Notes: generated by a model not told the origin, from the sequence alone. A stretch of 64,000 nucleotides of DNA from Plasmodium malariae (GCF_900090045.1 NC_041786.1:186001-250000); one strand, 5' to 3'. Counted from the first letter of the stretch, positions 22,382-37,256 are shown. A program made the numbers and translations.

Positions 22382-23086
22382 GTCCAGGAAGTGTGTAAAC
22401 GTTAATACAACTTTTACTGCATAAGATGCATTTTTTTCATATTTACCTTATACACATACGTTATACTATATTATACTTATATAACAAGTAATATGTACTA
22501 TGAATTCGTACATTTATTGTTTACTTATTTTGTCACAATAACACTTTTACTTTTATATTAAATAAACTTAAATTTATCAATTTCAAAAAATTATAGTGTT
22601 GTTAAATACATTCCATGTATACACATAAAAAAAAAAAAAAAAAAAAAACCAAATAATAAAAACGATCAAATAATAAATAAAAACGACAAAATAATAAATA
22701 AAAACGATCAAATAATAAATAAAAACGACAAAATAATAAATAAAAACGATCATAAAATAAATAAAAACGATCATAAAATAAATAAAAAAACTCTAAAATA
22801 GTAAGATAAAAATGAAATAAATACAGAAAGAAATAATTAATAAAATAAAATAAATATGCACTAACATAAATATTCAGATGAAACAAAAACGCTCAGACGT
22901 AAATATTCAGATGAAACAAAAACGCTCAGAAGTAAATATTCAAATGAAACGTACATGCTACGAAGAAAATATGCACATAATTATGGCAAGTAAAAATAAA
23001 AAAAATTTCCATTTATAATATTTTAATTTTTCACAAATACACATGTAAAAATGTATAAATTTTTTAAGGGGCGAAAAAAATCGCCC
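22382..23086. other. Convergent intergenic region
   Basis: Lies between the 3' ends of the CZIB-like and PITP genes. A 21-base minisatellite occupies 22653-22790 and three copies of an AAATATTCA-AATGAAAC motif lie at 22865-22950. No gene is seen. Confidence 0.6.
22653..22790 (+). repeat. 21-base minisatellite
   Basis: About six tandem copies of a 21-base unit with core AATAATAAATAAAAACGA, alternating between GATC and GAC variants. Confidence 0.9.
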
Positions 23087-26000
23087 TTACATATCTGTTG
23101 TCTTTTCCTCTCTCTTCTTTTTTGAGTAGTTGTCCATGAGGATTCGTAATTTTATGTAGTCGTGGTTTGACCTACGAACGGTGCAAATGGGACGTATTTA
23201 TATAAAGGCACATTCTTTAAAAGTCTCATGTTGTATGCTCAAATATATACATACATATAAACGTAAAAACGCAAAACGTAAAAACGCAAAACGCAAAACG
23301 TAAAAACGCAAAACGCAAAACGTAAAAACGCAAAACGCAAAACGTAAAAACGCAAAACGCAAAACGTAAAAACGCAAAACGCAAAACGTAAAAACGCAAA
23401 ACGCAAAACGTAAAAACGCAAAACGCAAAACGTAAAAACGCAAAACGAAAAACGCAAAACGCAAAACGTAAAAACGCAAAACGAAAAACGCAAAACGAAA
23501 AACGCATACACATCAACACATAACTGTGCATGTGTCAGTCCTTACTTCGTTAAGTTAGCCGTGTTTTCCTTGTAGGTTAGATTCACTTTAATATCCTGCT
23601 CATCGCCATATCTGCTCACCACCCCAAATAAAAAAAAAGTTTTACATATTATAACATAAATACGTAATACAAGCATATATAATACGCGTACATAAATATA
23701 AATTATGATATACACATCACATCCACGCTAAGCAAAAGCGCGACGCAAATGAAAAAAAAAAGTGCATTACTCTTTATCACTGTTCAGAATTATTTTATTG
23801 AAAACATTGCCACTCAAAATGTTCGTAATCGTTTCCTTTCTTTTAATGACTCCTAAAAATTCTCCATTTCTTTTCGTCTTATCTACAAACTAAGGAGGTA
23901 AAGAAAAGGTAAATAAAATAAAAATGCGCCTTAAAGGTCCATATGTATATTCTCACTACAATATGCATAGAAGGTGGCACCCTACATATATATACAGGCA
24001 TAAAAATATATATATATATATATATATATACATAATTTTACGGGGAAATCTTTGTTTACTCACCCGTCACACGTGTATGGGTGTATGGATGTATGTGTAT
24101 ACGTGTGTACAAGTGTATATATACATGTTTGCGCTTTTGTGTGTACAGGGTGCATATATACATTTACACGTTCGTCTGCTCGTTTATAAAAGAAAAACAC
24201 CCTCTAGGCTGCTCTCATACCCGTATATCCGCACAGTTGCGCAGGGAGTCGCGTACAACCAATTTGTCGGAAAAGGTAAAGGACAGATTTCCGTGTAACA
24301 AGCCCTTCAATGTTAGGTGAGGCAATTTTAGATTCATCTGATAGTTACTCTTCTTATTTTTTATTTGTATCTCGTTGTCTACAACTACGGTAATTTCATC
24401 AAATGTACACATATTTTTTAGATTAAAATCTGAAGTAATTTGTGCTCTTGTTTTTACATTTTCCGCATTTAGGGAAAAACATATGGGATAATTATTTTTC
24501 ATGCTCATACTAATTTTTGAATGTTCAAATGAGGCTTCCAATTTTTCATTTTGTTTCGATAAAATAAAAGAATTTGCAAAAGTGGTATGCAACAAAATCA
24601 TCGATTTTAATAAGAGGATAACATTACTAATAAATAAATCATCTGAATAATTTAAGTAGTCCTTATTATTTTCTAATCTTTCTATGTAATTACTTAGGAC
24701 ACATTTATTCGGTATGTCAAACAAACGTATGTACTCAACTATGTATAAAAACATCTTAGCTAAATTAATAATAAAAAAAATATCATCCACATTTTCTATC
24801 AAAGGTATACATTTCATACAGTTAATATATTCTGTATGTGTTAAGTCATATATGTATCGTATCATATTTTTTGAAATTTCTTCATTATTAATATTATAAA
24901 AAATTTTTCGACATATCTGTTTCTCCGCTTCTTTCATATCATATCTCTGCTGCAGTTGTTGTAGTTCTAATAGTTGTAGTATTGGTATTTCAATCTTTTT
25001 TTTTTTTTTTGTATCTTCATCATATGTAACATGTTCCTGTCCTCGCCTTTTTTTTTTTTCCTTAAAAGTATACAACATATCATCCATATTGTGCTTATTT
25101 AAATTACATTTTGTTAGTAACGATTTACTAATGCTTGAACACCTAGCATAATTTAAAAAATTATTAAAAAGTAATGACTTAAAATTATAACTTGTAAAAT
25201 AATTGACGTTACACAATTTTTCATTTTTTTCATGGATTAGAAATAAATCAAATCCATCAACTTGTACATATTTTTTACAAAAATTATTTTTAAAATTTCT
25301 AAAATTTTTTAAAATATATTTCAACTTTACAAATGACCAATAGAAAAAGTTGTTCCTCAATTTTCGTAAAATTGTCCCCACATTTGGCCCAAACCAAAAT
25401 GTGAATACATCTCCGTCCATCGAGCGAAAATCAACCTTCCCACTGTCTCTACACTGTCGATCATCACTCACGTTCGTACCGCTTTTACTACTCACCATAA
25501 TATTTATATTACCATTATCTTTAACACTGTTTGGATTGTTCATTACAGTGTCAACCCAGCTCATACTCCTAACTTCCCCATGTTTCAAATTGATCGTAGG
25601 TATTCCATTCATTCCATTTTCTCTATTGTAATCTTCCTTAGATAAATTTATAATGCTCCTATAACCCTGATCGTTCTTTGCTTTTTCTACTTCTAATTTT
25701 TCCTCAGCACCGCTTCTCAAGCAGACTGCCACCGTTGCTTCTTCTGCTACTGCGTCTACTCCACTTGTGCAAACTAATGAACCATCTCTATTTCCAATAG
25801 TTTCCTCATTCTCATAAGTTTTTCTTCTCCTCCTTATGGTCCCTTCAGTACTTCCATCTTCACTATGAGGTAACATCACCCTGCGTGTCTCAGATACAAC
25901 ATCCCGATCTGCTTCTCCATAATTGAAAAGCTTAAAAAAGTTCTTCGCATTTTTGCTAGTATATTTAATAAAGAAATACGAGCGCAAGTGTTCATGTTCC

Positions 26001-29000
26001 TTTTTATCTGTACTATTCAGACTATAACATTTTTGTAAATATTGAGTACTGTAAGAATTTCTAGGTCTAAAAAAATAGGAAAAGATACTAAGTAACGGAT
26101 TCATAAAATAAAGATTAAAAGAACTATACACATAACTCAAACAAGAATTCTTCGTTTTGAATACAGTCTTGTCCACCTCTCCTACATAATATTTGTCATC
26201 ACTCATTAAAAAAGATGCCAAAAAATTAATATTCATAGGGATATCCATTGAACAGGTATACATAATTTTGCTAAAATAATTATTTTGCAAATACTTATTA
26301 TAGAAAACCACAAATAAGCATAAAAAAAGAGAAGATAAAAAATAAAAAAGAAATTTAAAACATTTATATAATGATATAAATGAATAAAAACATGAAAGAA
26401 TAGAAAAAATATAAAAAAATATATAAACCAATTCATTATTCTTCCTTCTGTTATTTATATTATTGTCCATATATAAATCCTCCAAATGATAAGAAAAATC
26501 ATCTAACACGTTACGATCTACATGATTTAGATTCATATTTAATAAAGAACTCAAAAAACCTTCTACATCATTATATGGTATCATATTTTCATATTTATCA
26601 TCCAAATGAACTTTTTCAACATGGTTATAATTTCTAAAATGTTGATAATAATAATAATCATCATCATCATCCTCTTTTTTCATATCATTATTATTATTGA
26701 ATGAATTAATTTTCTCATATAAATGTTCATTTGATGGGTTCAACAATTTATTCCTCATTTCGTAAGCCTCTCCTCCTCCTCCCTCTAAATTGTAATTCTG
26801 TCTATACTCGTTAAATTTGATGAAAAAATTCTGAGTCGCTTCACTGTTAATTTTCTCGCCGGAATATAAGAAGTTATCATCTAAACCATTAATACCGTTA
26901 ACGCTATTTCCACTACCTTTTCCATTATCACCATTACCATACTTACTGATGTTCCTCCTGTTACTACCATTATTACCATCACTACTGTTATTTGTGCATA
27001 CCCTGCCATATGTTTTCCATTTGCCTTCCTTTTCACCCAAAACTTGTTCATCTGTCGTGCTAAAATAACAGTCATTTTTTTCTGAATACTCTGCATCTTT
27101 TCTCCTACCGTAATGGGTATCAACATTTTGTTCCTTTTTATTGTAATCCTCATTCTTGTTCACTGACCTCTCCTTATATTCACCGGTATTGATAAATAAT
27201 CCTCTCCTTTCCATATCTACTTCTTTCTTACAGTAATTACCACTGCCACCGCCACTGCCACTGCTACTACTACTACTACTACTACTACCACTACCACTAC
27301 CACTACTACTAATAACACTACTACTACTACCGCTATGTATAAACGTTTCCTTCTCTTCCCCTTCCTCTTTACCATGAGCAATTTCATTCACAATATCACT
27401 CCTACTGTTCATATCGAACTTGTCAATTTTATGAACACCAGTAAGGTAACTAGCAGCATCGGTCGATCCGATTCCCATCTCGTCTCGAAGTTCATCGCTA
27501 TTCCCCCTGAATGACTCAAGAGAATTATTAAAAATCTCGACAACATCCGTGCAACAATTCTTTACAGTGAGACTGTCCTTTGTCATGCTGTTAATATTAT
27601 CACCTTCCTCGTGCTCCTTCATCTGTTTGTCCTTATGATTCATTTGATATTTTCCTTCAGTAAATCCATTATTCATGAGAGTTGCCATTTGAACATCAAT
27701 CATACATTTCTTTGTTTGGATTTCATTATCTGCACTTAGATAGCTAAGACTTTTCGAAACAGGGTTAACAACAAATACGCTATTCCTTCCCTTATACTCA
27801 CCAATCCACTGTATCTGTGCATTCAACAAATCCATTTCACCCTTCAACTCTTTTCTTGTATCATTAATGTAGTAACTCAACTTATTGCCTTTAATAACAA
27901 AGTACCTAAGTTTCCACGAGTAAAACATACCATCGTTTAAGCGGTACAAATATTCACCATATGCATTCGTGCCTATATTTTTTTTGAAAAAGAAAAAGCT
28001 GTCTGACTCCTCCTTTTGTTCGCTCATTCTTATTGGGTCTACTCTTTCTACAAATGTCTTGTTCTTATTACTCGGTTCACTGTGCGTATCCTTATGTACA
28101 TCCTCATTTATACACACAGTCATATCTTCACAGTTCAACTTATCATCCTTCTCCTCATTCGGTTCCATATACAACTCCTCCTTCTCCTTCAACATTCTAC
28201 TCCTTACTCTTGATTCCCTTGGCAAACTTAAATGTCTTTCTGATTGTTCTTCTAAGTTCATATCATTCTTACAGTTATTACTTGAGTCCATAATATCTTC
28301 TTCCTCCAATTTGTTAAAATTTTTGAACCCTAGATCTTTGTCCTTTGAATTTTCATCATCTTCACTTTTAGTCCCTTGGCTGTACTGTGTATCATCAACA
28401 TCTTCCTCATCATCATTAACATTATCATTATCAATATCGATGTCGTTACTTAAGGTTCTTGTACTTGTTTTCACAAACTCCTGTTGTTCAAGTGTTTCCT
28501 TTTCTACTACCTTTTCTAAAGTATCTGGACACATTGTAGTATGCGAGTTTTCCTTACATAATGAAATACTTTTATTACTCCTAGTACCATATGATAATGT
28601 CGACGGTTGGGAGTGGTTATTATGATGCTCCTCTTCATTTGGAACATTGCTAATTGATACTTGTTTTTCATCAAAACATGCATGATTTTTATTATTACCA
28701 TATGTCTTCCTTCCTGATTTTCTTATCATTTGTTTGCATGTGTTGGTTAATTTATTATTGTTATTATTGTTATTGTTGTTATTGTTATTATTGTTATTGT
28801 TATTGTTAATATTGCTATTGTTGTTGTTAATATTGCTATTGTTGTTGTTAATATTGCTATTGTTGTTGTTATTATTGCTATTTTTATTATCACTATCGTC
28901 ATTATAATCAAAATCGTCATTATTATCATCATTATTACCATTACCACTGTTGTCATTACCATTATCTTGTTCCTTCTTCTTAGCAGTGTGCTTACCTGAA

Positions 29001-29995
29001 ACCATTTTCGATTCCCCAACGACCTTACCATGGATAGACGACCCACAGGCCTCATTATCACCCTTGTTTTCATTTTCCCCATTACTACTTTTGATACTCT
29101 TGTCATTTTTGTTTCCGAGGTGATTACTAAAGAAAAGACTTTCATCACAATGGGTCAAGTTATCAGAAAGAGATCCTTCAGCCTTTGCTTTATTCCACAA
29201 ATTTTCAAGTTTCTTTTGGACATCTTTTTCAATCTTTCTAATATCTTCAATTGATAAATCAAACCATTCATCAATCCAACAAAATGCTTTTCTATGATAT
29301 TTTAAAATATTATCTCTCAATGTACCAATAATCCAATTTTCCAGTTTTGAACAAAACATACCAAAATAAGGAACATTAACACTAAATAATTTATAACATG
29401 TCATTATAATTTTTGTGTTTTCCTTCCAATTTTCATCAAATTTACCTCTTTTTGCCTTTTCACTATAAAATAAAGAAGGATCTTCTTTCTCTTTATAATC
29501 CTTATTTGATATTTTATCATTAACAATATCTATATATACAACTTTTCTTAATGGCAATAATTCCTCTGGTATGTTCAAAGCATTCTCTTCTGTATTAAAA
29601 CCTATATGATGTGCTGACTCAACTTTAATAGTTGCTTTTGGAAATCCTATTGCTTCATAAACTGTTTTTAGATAAGGATAAAAATTCCATGATCTCTCAT
29701 CAACTGAACAGTATTTAGGATCAACAAAACTTAACAACCATTTTGGTAATCTATTCAATAAGTTTATTCTTTTATATGTAAATTGCCCAGTATTCCCTTT
29801 TTCATCTTCATATCGTTCATTTTTTAATATAACAATACCTTTATTTGTATCATCAGTATTACTACTACTATTCTCTGAATTCTTTAATAACTGTTCACAA
29901 TCTTCTAACGATGCCTTTGCTACTAAATATAATTGACATAGTCTATACTCCTCAAGCGTCAAGGGCATAGCAAGCCTAAACTCCACCAGTTTCAT
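23087..29995 (-). CDS. PITP: PITP-PH lipid-transfer protein with membrane hairpin, four exons
   Basis: The exons are 24221-29995, 23771-23889, 23546-23611 and 23087-23171. Introns are GT-AG and phase-consistent, giving about 2014 residues. Residues 1-260 are a phosphatidylinositol transfer protein domain close to class I PITPs: EYRLCQLYLVAKAS, WNFYPYLKTVY, VYIDIVND, KDYKEKEDPSLF, KLENWI and FCWIDEWFDLSIEDIRKIE all have counterparts in human PITP-alpha. Residues about 668-770 form a PH-like domain (GEYLYRLNDGMFYSWKLRYF). A strongly hydrophobic hairpin lies near 1188-1232. The last 200 residues are beta-rich and loosely resemble the end of an oxysterol-binding-protein domain (KLPHLTLKGLLHGNLSFTF). 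The diagnostic EQVSHHPP motif is not visible, so that call is weak. Poly-Asn and acidic spacers separate the domains. Likely role: phosphoinositide or sterol exchange at membrane contact sites. Confidence 0.88.
23261..23507 (+). repeat. Intronic CpG-rich 22-base minisatellite
   Basis: About eleven copies of the unit GTAAAAACGCAAAACGCAAA plus AC, with ACGAAAA variants at the right end. It occupies most of the last intron of the PITP gene. The coding strand is therefore T-rich (GCGTTTTGCGTTTTTACG). Each unit carries three CpG dinucleotides, striking in DNA this AT-rich. Confidence 0.92.
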
Positions 29996-30052
29996 TTTCT
30001 TAAAAAACTTGTTCCAATATTATTATATATATATATGCGTACACACAAGCTG

Positions 30053-30100
<48 letters not shown>

Positions 30101-31164
30101 TCTACTAGTCTATGCTGTAGCTACACAAAATGCTGCAAAAATTCCATACACTTATGATATCACCTATGAATATGCCTTAATCTGCCTTATACACGCGCAC
30201 ATTTACATAGATGTACATACATGTACAAACATATCCATATATCTTTTTATATGCGTATACTTTTACATATGCATATACCTTTTATATATACTCGTATTTT
30301 TATACATATAAATCTAAACTACTATGAATCCGTTGATAAATATTTCCTCACAAGCACACAAACGTGCAAATTGGTACTTATATTTCTTCAAGGGTTTTCC
30401 AATATATTAGCACTCACATATACACGTACGTATACATTGACACATAAATAAATAAATAAATAAATAAATATATATATATATAATTACATAGGCGGTACAG
30501 CTACATTTATAAAGCTCTTCCCGAGCTATACTAATGTAACGTTCCACGCTCTAAAATTTCAGTGAACTTGGAAAACTAGCAAAATATGCGAACGTCCATG
30601 TATATATATCCTCAAAAAAATGTATAAAATGAACACGTTATCGGTTTGTATAATGAAAGCTTTTATTTCTTTCGAAGTTGTAGTAAAATAGTTTACGCTA
30701 ATTAATCATTCTAGTATTTCATATTAAATGATTTTTTTTTTGGGTATTTTTTTTTTTTGTATTTTTTTGTACTCTTCTAAATTTCTGTTAATTGTTTCCA
30801 AAAAAAAAAAAATATTTTTACTATTTTATATTTCACTAGTAAGATATTATAATTACTACTTATTTTTTCCAAATAAATGAACAAAATCTTTTTCAAAAAA
30901 TTATTTCATTATAAATTTAATAACAAATAATATAAAATATGTCAAATTTTCTTTACACTATTTTCTTTTTAAAAGGTTTTTGAACATGAAAACTATAAGA
31001 ATATGGATAATAATTATATATGTACAACATATATAATACGTATATAATACATATATATAATATAAATATAATTTACTATAAATTTACAAATATACATAAT
31101 AAATAAATTTTAACCATACACTTTTTAATTTTTGGTATGTAATATATAAATCTCTAATTTAGTC

Positions 31165-31200
<36 letters not shown>

Positions 31201-32840
31201 AACGCAGCAACTTTTTTTTTTTGGAACTTGTTTTTTTTCCTTTATATTTTTTCTAATTTAAAATAAAAATAAATTTATACGATATTAATTAAATATTATT
31301 TTAGTATAATTAATCATAATATTAAATTATTATTTTAAGTAGTAATTTCAGTTATTTATATATTTATATTTATATATATATATATATATATATATACGTA
31401 TATATACATATATATATATATAAAATATATTATATAAGTATAATTCCTTTCCGATGTTGTATTTTTAAAAAATTTCCTTATTAATAATATAGAAAAATTT
31501 CAAGAGCTAAATGAATATCATAATTACTCTTAAGAATTATAATGAATTAGCATTTGTATACAATTATTATATAATATGTATACTTTTATTATACTATACG
31601 TGTACATATGTACCTCATATATATATATATATATATATATGTAAATATATACTAGTATTTTATTCGTAATATTGTTTAATATTTACGTTTATTTTTACTA
31701 ATATTTTTATCCAAATATTGTGGTTTATGTGTTTTTCCTGGTTTTTATATATATAGTTGTATACCTTTTTTTTTTTTTATGGTTATATATATATATATAA
31801 TATATATTATGTATATATATATATTTATATTAAATATACAGAATTTCTAAAAAAAAAAGTAATGGACGAATTTGACTAAAAAAAATAAAACAAAATGAAA
31901 TAGAAAATATATATAAAAATATATAAAAAAAATATATAAAAAAATTATACAAAAAAACTATATAAAAAAAAATATATAAAAAAATTATGTAAAAAATTTA
32001 AGTAAAAAATGTATGTAAAAAATGTATGTAAAAAATATGTAAAAAAGAATACGTAAATAAAATATGTAAATAATTTACGTAAATTATAATAAATAATATA
32101 TGATATATAATATAAATTGAATAATTAAAATATAGGTATAATTCTAATATTAACGTTAATAATTACAAATGTTTATATATATATATATATATATTTATTT
32201 ATTTATTTATATTTATAAGAATATGTGTATACTTGCATATTTTATGTATATATTGTATAATCATACGTATATTCGTATGTGTATACTTATATGTAAACTT
32301 ATACGAATATTTGTAAATTTATACTATATATATATACATGTATATTAACGAGTACTTAGCGTATTATAATATATCTATATATGTATGCATGCTAAAAGGA
32401 GTACAGTGGTTTTTTAACAGAAATTTTATTGTAATTTGTTTTATTCCATACGTAGCAAATTTAAGAAAATATTTTCTATCATTTTGACATTGTAATTTTG
32501 TTATATTTCATATATACGATAGGAGAAAGAAAATCAAATTTTTATTATTGTTAGCGTCTAATTAATTATTATTTTTTCACGCTGTTCAAGATTTTATTTT
32601 TTTTGTTGTTCTTACCTTTTTCAGCACCAAATATATGTAGGAATACGTACATATACATATGTACATTATATACATATGTATATATTTATATATATATTTA
32701 TATATGTATGCGTATGCTTGAAATTAAGTGCAAGAGTAGCATATTATTATATGCTAGTAGTTAATATATATATTTTATCGAAGGGGGAAATTAGGTATGT
32801 TCCACAAAAAGTGGTAACATTCAAAGAGTTTTAAGTGCGC

Positions 32841-32877
<37 letters not shown>

Positions 32878-34647
32878 CATAAAATGTATAAATTTATACA
32901 TATATATATGCTTTTATATATCGAAAACTCACTTCGCTATAAATGGAAAAGGCGTTCCTTAGTTTTCTTAACATAACAGCAGATTACCGAATTGAAAAAG
33001 TGTAATATATATACATATATATATAATACGTACTTTTTACACGCATAATACATATAGCACATTGAAAACTTTTAACACATATAATTGTGCAAATGTAATG
33101 CTACTACTATTAAAGTAATTATATAATATATATTATATGTATATACATATAAATTCAATTAGAGGAATAAAAAAAAAAAAAAAAAAAAATAGTAACTTTT
33201 GTTTGTAATTTTTTAGCCATTCTTTTTACCTCTTTTTTCATATGTGTATTCTTTTATTTGATTATCCAACTAAGTAATTTTTTCAATTTTCCACTTTTTT
33301 TCTTTTTTTTTTTTTTTTTAAACGTCGGACAAATAATAATTAAGACCCCTTTTAAATAAGAGCACATTTTGCTTTCACATATTTGAGTATGTAATAAAAT
33401 ATATGCATACATGCGTACATGTATACAAGCAAATATAATCTTAATAAAACTCTTTAGAAAAAAAAAAAAAAAATAAATAATTTATGCAATATATTACATA
33501 ATTATCATGTGGATGTGGAACAATATTTAAATAGTATTTTAAAAAAAATATATTTATTTCACTAGATGAAAGAACAAAAAAAAAAAAAAAAAAAAAAAAA
33601 AATTATATTATTGTGGACTTCTATTTTACATGGCAGTAATATACACTTACTTTCCTTTTAATATTCTTTTTTCAAAGAAGAACATGCTGTTATTTTGCAA
33701 AAAATACGTAGTTATTTTATTGTTATTATATTTCTATAAATTGAAATATTTATTAATTTAATGGGTTAAAGTAATATAAACACATTTTAACTAAATTAAT
33801 TACTTAATTAAATTAATTTTTCCTTTTTTCCTTTTTTCCTTTTTTCCTTTTTCCTTTTAATATAGTATAACTCATTGTAGAAGTATATTTGTGTACTATA
33901 CATGCTATTGTGTTATTTGCGTAACTTAGAAAGCGTACAAATATATACGCTTACATCCATATTAAATGTAATAGATTTTTTTTCTTTTTCTTTTTTTCTT
34001 TTTTTTTTCTATTTTGAGAACATTATAAGTTCAACAATCAAAAGTACAACGTATTAGATTTTGACTTGAGGTTAATACCTTTTTTTTACTACATAAAAAA
34101 AAAGAAAGTTAGGATGTAAGAAAGAAAGAATGTAGTAATCTATACTATTATAGTCCTTAATCTAAATACAGTCCATAATTCTAAATATAATCCTTCCATT
34201 AAATGTAGTTCTTTATGCTAATTATTATTTTATCCCCTCATCAACTTTAGTTGTAAACAAAATACATTCACATTTTCGCCTTTTTTTCTCTTTATTTTTA
34301 TGGATTAATCGAAAATTAACACTTCACATTACATAAGAAAATTTATCATATATGTATAAATAAATAAACATATATATTTATACTAATGTATACATATATG
34401 AATATATGCTTATACATGTATGTATGGACATTTTTTCTCATCTCAAAATTAGCTACACGTATTTTTATAAACATTTCGATATATATGTTTTCCAAAAAGT
34501 ATTTCGCATAAAAAGTAGAAATAATGTAAAAAAAAAAAAAAAAAAATTGCATTTATCACATAAAGAACATACAATTTTGTTCTTTTTTAAATATAGAACC
34601 TGAATCGTACAAACATACATTTTATACATATATATATTTATATATAA

Positions 34648-34650
<3 letters not shown>

Positions 34651-34680
<30 letters not shown>

Positions 34681-34731
34681 TGTATGTATGTATGTATGTA
34701 TGTATGTATGTATGTATGTATGTATGTATGT
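34651..34731 (+). repeat. (TATG)n microsatellite
   Basis: About twenty perfect copies of the tetranucleotide TATG/GTAT, followed by shorter CATA runs at 34775-34795. Confidence 0.95.
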
Positions 34732-34844
34732 ATACTTGAAATATATGCCTATTCAACAAACACACTACTAAGTGACATACATACATACATACTTGTATCA
34801 CTAAGTGATATACTTACATAAAACAATGATGAATTGTATATGCT

Positions 34845-34904
<60 letters not shown>

Positions 34905-36224
34905 CATACGTGTAAATATTTTCTTATATATTTTCGCAAAAATAAATATTGCACTCAAAAAAAATATATCATATATACACGTACAAATATTTTATAACGT
35001 CATTTTCCTTAAAAAGAAAATTTTGTATTAATTCCATATTTTATAAACAACGACGATGTATATATTTGAATTAATATTAACATCTTTTTATAATTTGCGC
35101 AAACTACGCTAATACATCAAAAATTTTATGTTTATTTTTACATGCTACATGTATATATATATGTATATATACGCGTATAGGAACATATTTATGTTTTTAT
35201 GTTTACCTATTTTTATTTTTCACCTTCACTTTTTCATATGCATTCACTGCACTATCTTCTTTTATTTTCTATGTATCCCTATAAATATTTTGTAATTAGA
35301 TAAATTTTATTGTTTTTCAGATGTGCGTTCGAATTAGGTCGTTCTTTCTAACCATATGTGCATATATATACTACATACATACATAGGCACGTATATACAT
35401 AAATACATTTGACCGCACATTTGCACTTTTAACGTACCTGTATGCATTTATGCCGTTTCCATGAACCATTTGTCTCTCTGAAAAGAGCCTTTATAAAATA
35501 AAAAAAAAAAGGGTATATAAGCTATAAACCCAATCGAGAGTACTTTTTTTTTTTTCGTGTTTTCAAAAAAAATAAAATGCATATGAATTTGCACAGTTAC
35601 CTTTGTACGTTTAATTTTATTGTATAAATTTTTTTTTTATTTTTATTCCCACCTTTTTAAGTTATATTTTGCTTTACATTTTGTTTTACATTTAATTATG
35701 TATTTATTTTTTAAAATTACTATTTCACGAAAATATTTAATTCGTTTATTATAGAATAGTCGTATATGTGTGGAATATTTGAATGGTAGACAACTAAACA
35801 AAAAAAAAAAAAAAAAATGAAAATAAAAGTAAACATAAAAATAATAATAAAAAATTTTAAACTAAGATAAAACCAAGTTATACATTCATTTGGTAAATGG
35901 AGAAAGATAATTAGTATTAAGACAAACTTTTCTTATTTATATTTACATTTATTTTATTCCTCGTAGTGTACTTTCTTATTTTTTTTTTTTTTTTTAAGCC
36001 ATATTATCGTTATTATGTTTTGTTTATATATACTTATATATGCATATACTCGACATGTATAATGTGTATAATTAAATGTATACCTACATATAAACGTTGT
36101 AACATGTGTTTTACGTACCTTCGCTTGGTGAGGCGTTGATTTTTAATTATTTATTTTTATATTGATTTATATATTTTTTAATATACTTTTTATAATCTTT
36201 TGATCTGTTTTTACTTTATTTTAT

Positions 36225-36455
36225 TATTCTGTTTTATTTTATTTTGCTTTATTTTGCTTTATTTTGCTTTATTTTGCTTTATTTTGCTTTATTTTGCTTT
36301 ATTTTGCTTTATTTTGCTTTATTTTACTTTATTTTGCTTTATTTTGTTTTATTTTATTTTGTTTTATTTTATTTTGCTTTATTTTATTTTGTTTTATTTT
36401 ATTTTGTTTTATTTTATTTATTGTTTTATTTTTATTTTATTTTATTTTATTTTTT
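36225..36455 (+). repeat. Decamer minisatellite ATTTTGCTTT
   Basis: Nearly perfect tandem copies of ATTTTGCTTT (at least eight identical in a row from 36241), decaying rightward into TTTTATTTTG variants. It lies about 0.8-1.0 kb upstream of the AP2-domain gene. Confidence 0.9.
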
Positions 36456-37256
36456 TATGGTTACATGAAAGTAATTTGAAGTACATTACATATTTAAATT
36501 AATTTTACATATCTTCAAAAAATATATTAATATTTGAAATAGCTGCAATTATAAAAATATATACTTTTTATTTTTTATTTTATTTAATATTAGTTCATTT
36601 TACATAACGTTCTTTATATTTACTTGTTCTAATGCATATTTAAGTGTATATAGATTTTCGCCTTTATACCAAATTTTATGTCTCTTTTTTTTTTCTTTTT
36701 TTCTTTTTTTCTTTTTTTATTTTTTTCTTTTTTTTCTTTTTTTCTCTTTTTTTCTTTAAATACACCTGTTAATGTAAAGAAAATTGCGTACGCTTGTATG
36801 TTATAGAACTTTTCATTTTCCCTGCAAGTTGATACATAGAATTATGGTAGCTTATTAAGAGGAAGAAGCGGCTCTCTAGTTTGATGTATTATATATGCAT
36901 ATACATATGTATATATGTATGTATACATGTATGTATATATGTATGTATACATGTACATATATTTGTATGTACGTGTATGTATATATATACGGTCATTCAT
37001 ATGAACCAAAAAGGATAAAAGGGAAGTTCGAGGATTGCCTACCAAGTGTCCGTCTTCATTCCTTCTCCATATTAATTTTATGTATGTGTTTACCCACATG
37101 TGCTTAGTGATATAAATGCTCATACGTACGTATAATATATATGTATATATATACACCCACGTGTGTACGTGTGTAAGTCTGTACGTATGTATTGCGTGTA
37201 TGCCTACACCTCTTTAACCTATTTGTTTTACGTCTTCCCAACAATTCGAGTGGACT

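Larger units (their letters stand above)
29996..37256. other. 7.3 kb divergent intergenic region upstream of PITP and AP2 genes
   Basis: The largest gene-free stretch of the window, between two divergent genes. The part from about 30700 to 32400 is the most AT-rich, with several 60-base lines holding only 4-7 G or C, full of (TA)n and ATATAAAAAA repeats. Other content: poly(A) at about 33579-33601, a (TATG)n microsatellite, a decamer array, and TTTTTTC-type pyrimidine runs at 36680-36757. No open frame looks coding. Confidence 0.6.

Noticed and set aside
23198..23531. Three overlapping 90-100 codon frames on the minus strand with Arg/Phe/Ala/Leu repeats
   Set aside because: They are readings of the 22-base minisatellite in the PITP intron.
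30700..32400. Centromere
   Set aside because: AT content is very high but, by eye, below the more than 97% over 2 kb typical of Plasmodium centromeres, and remembered gene order does not place a centromere here.
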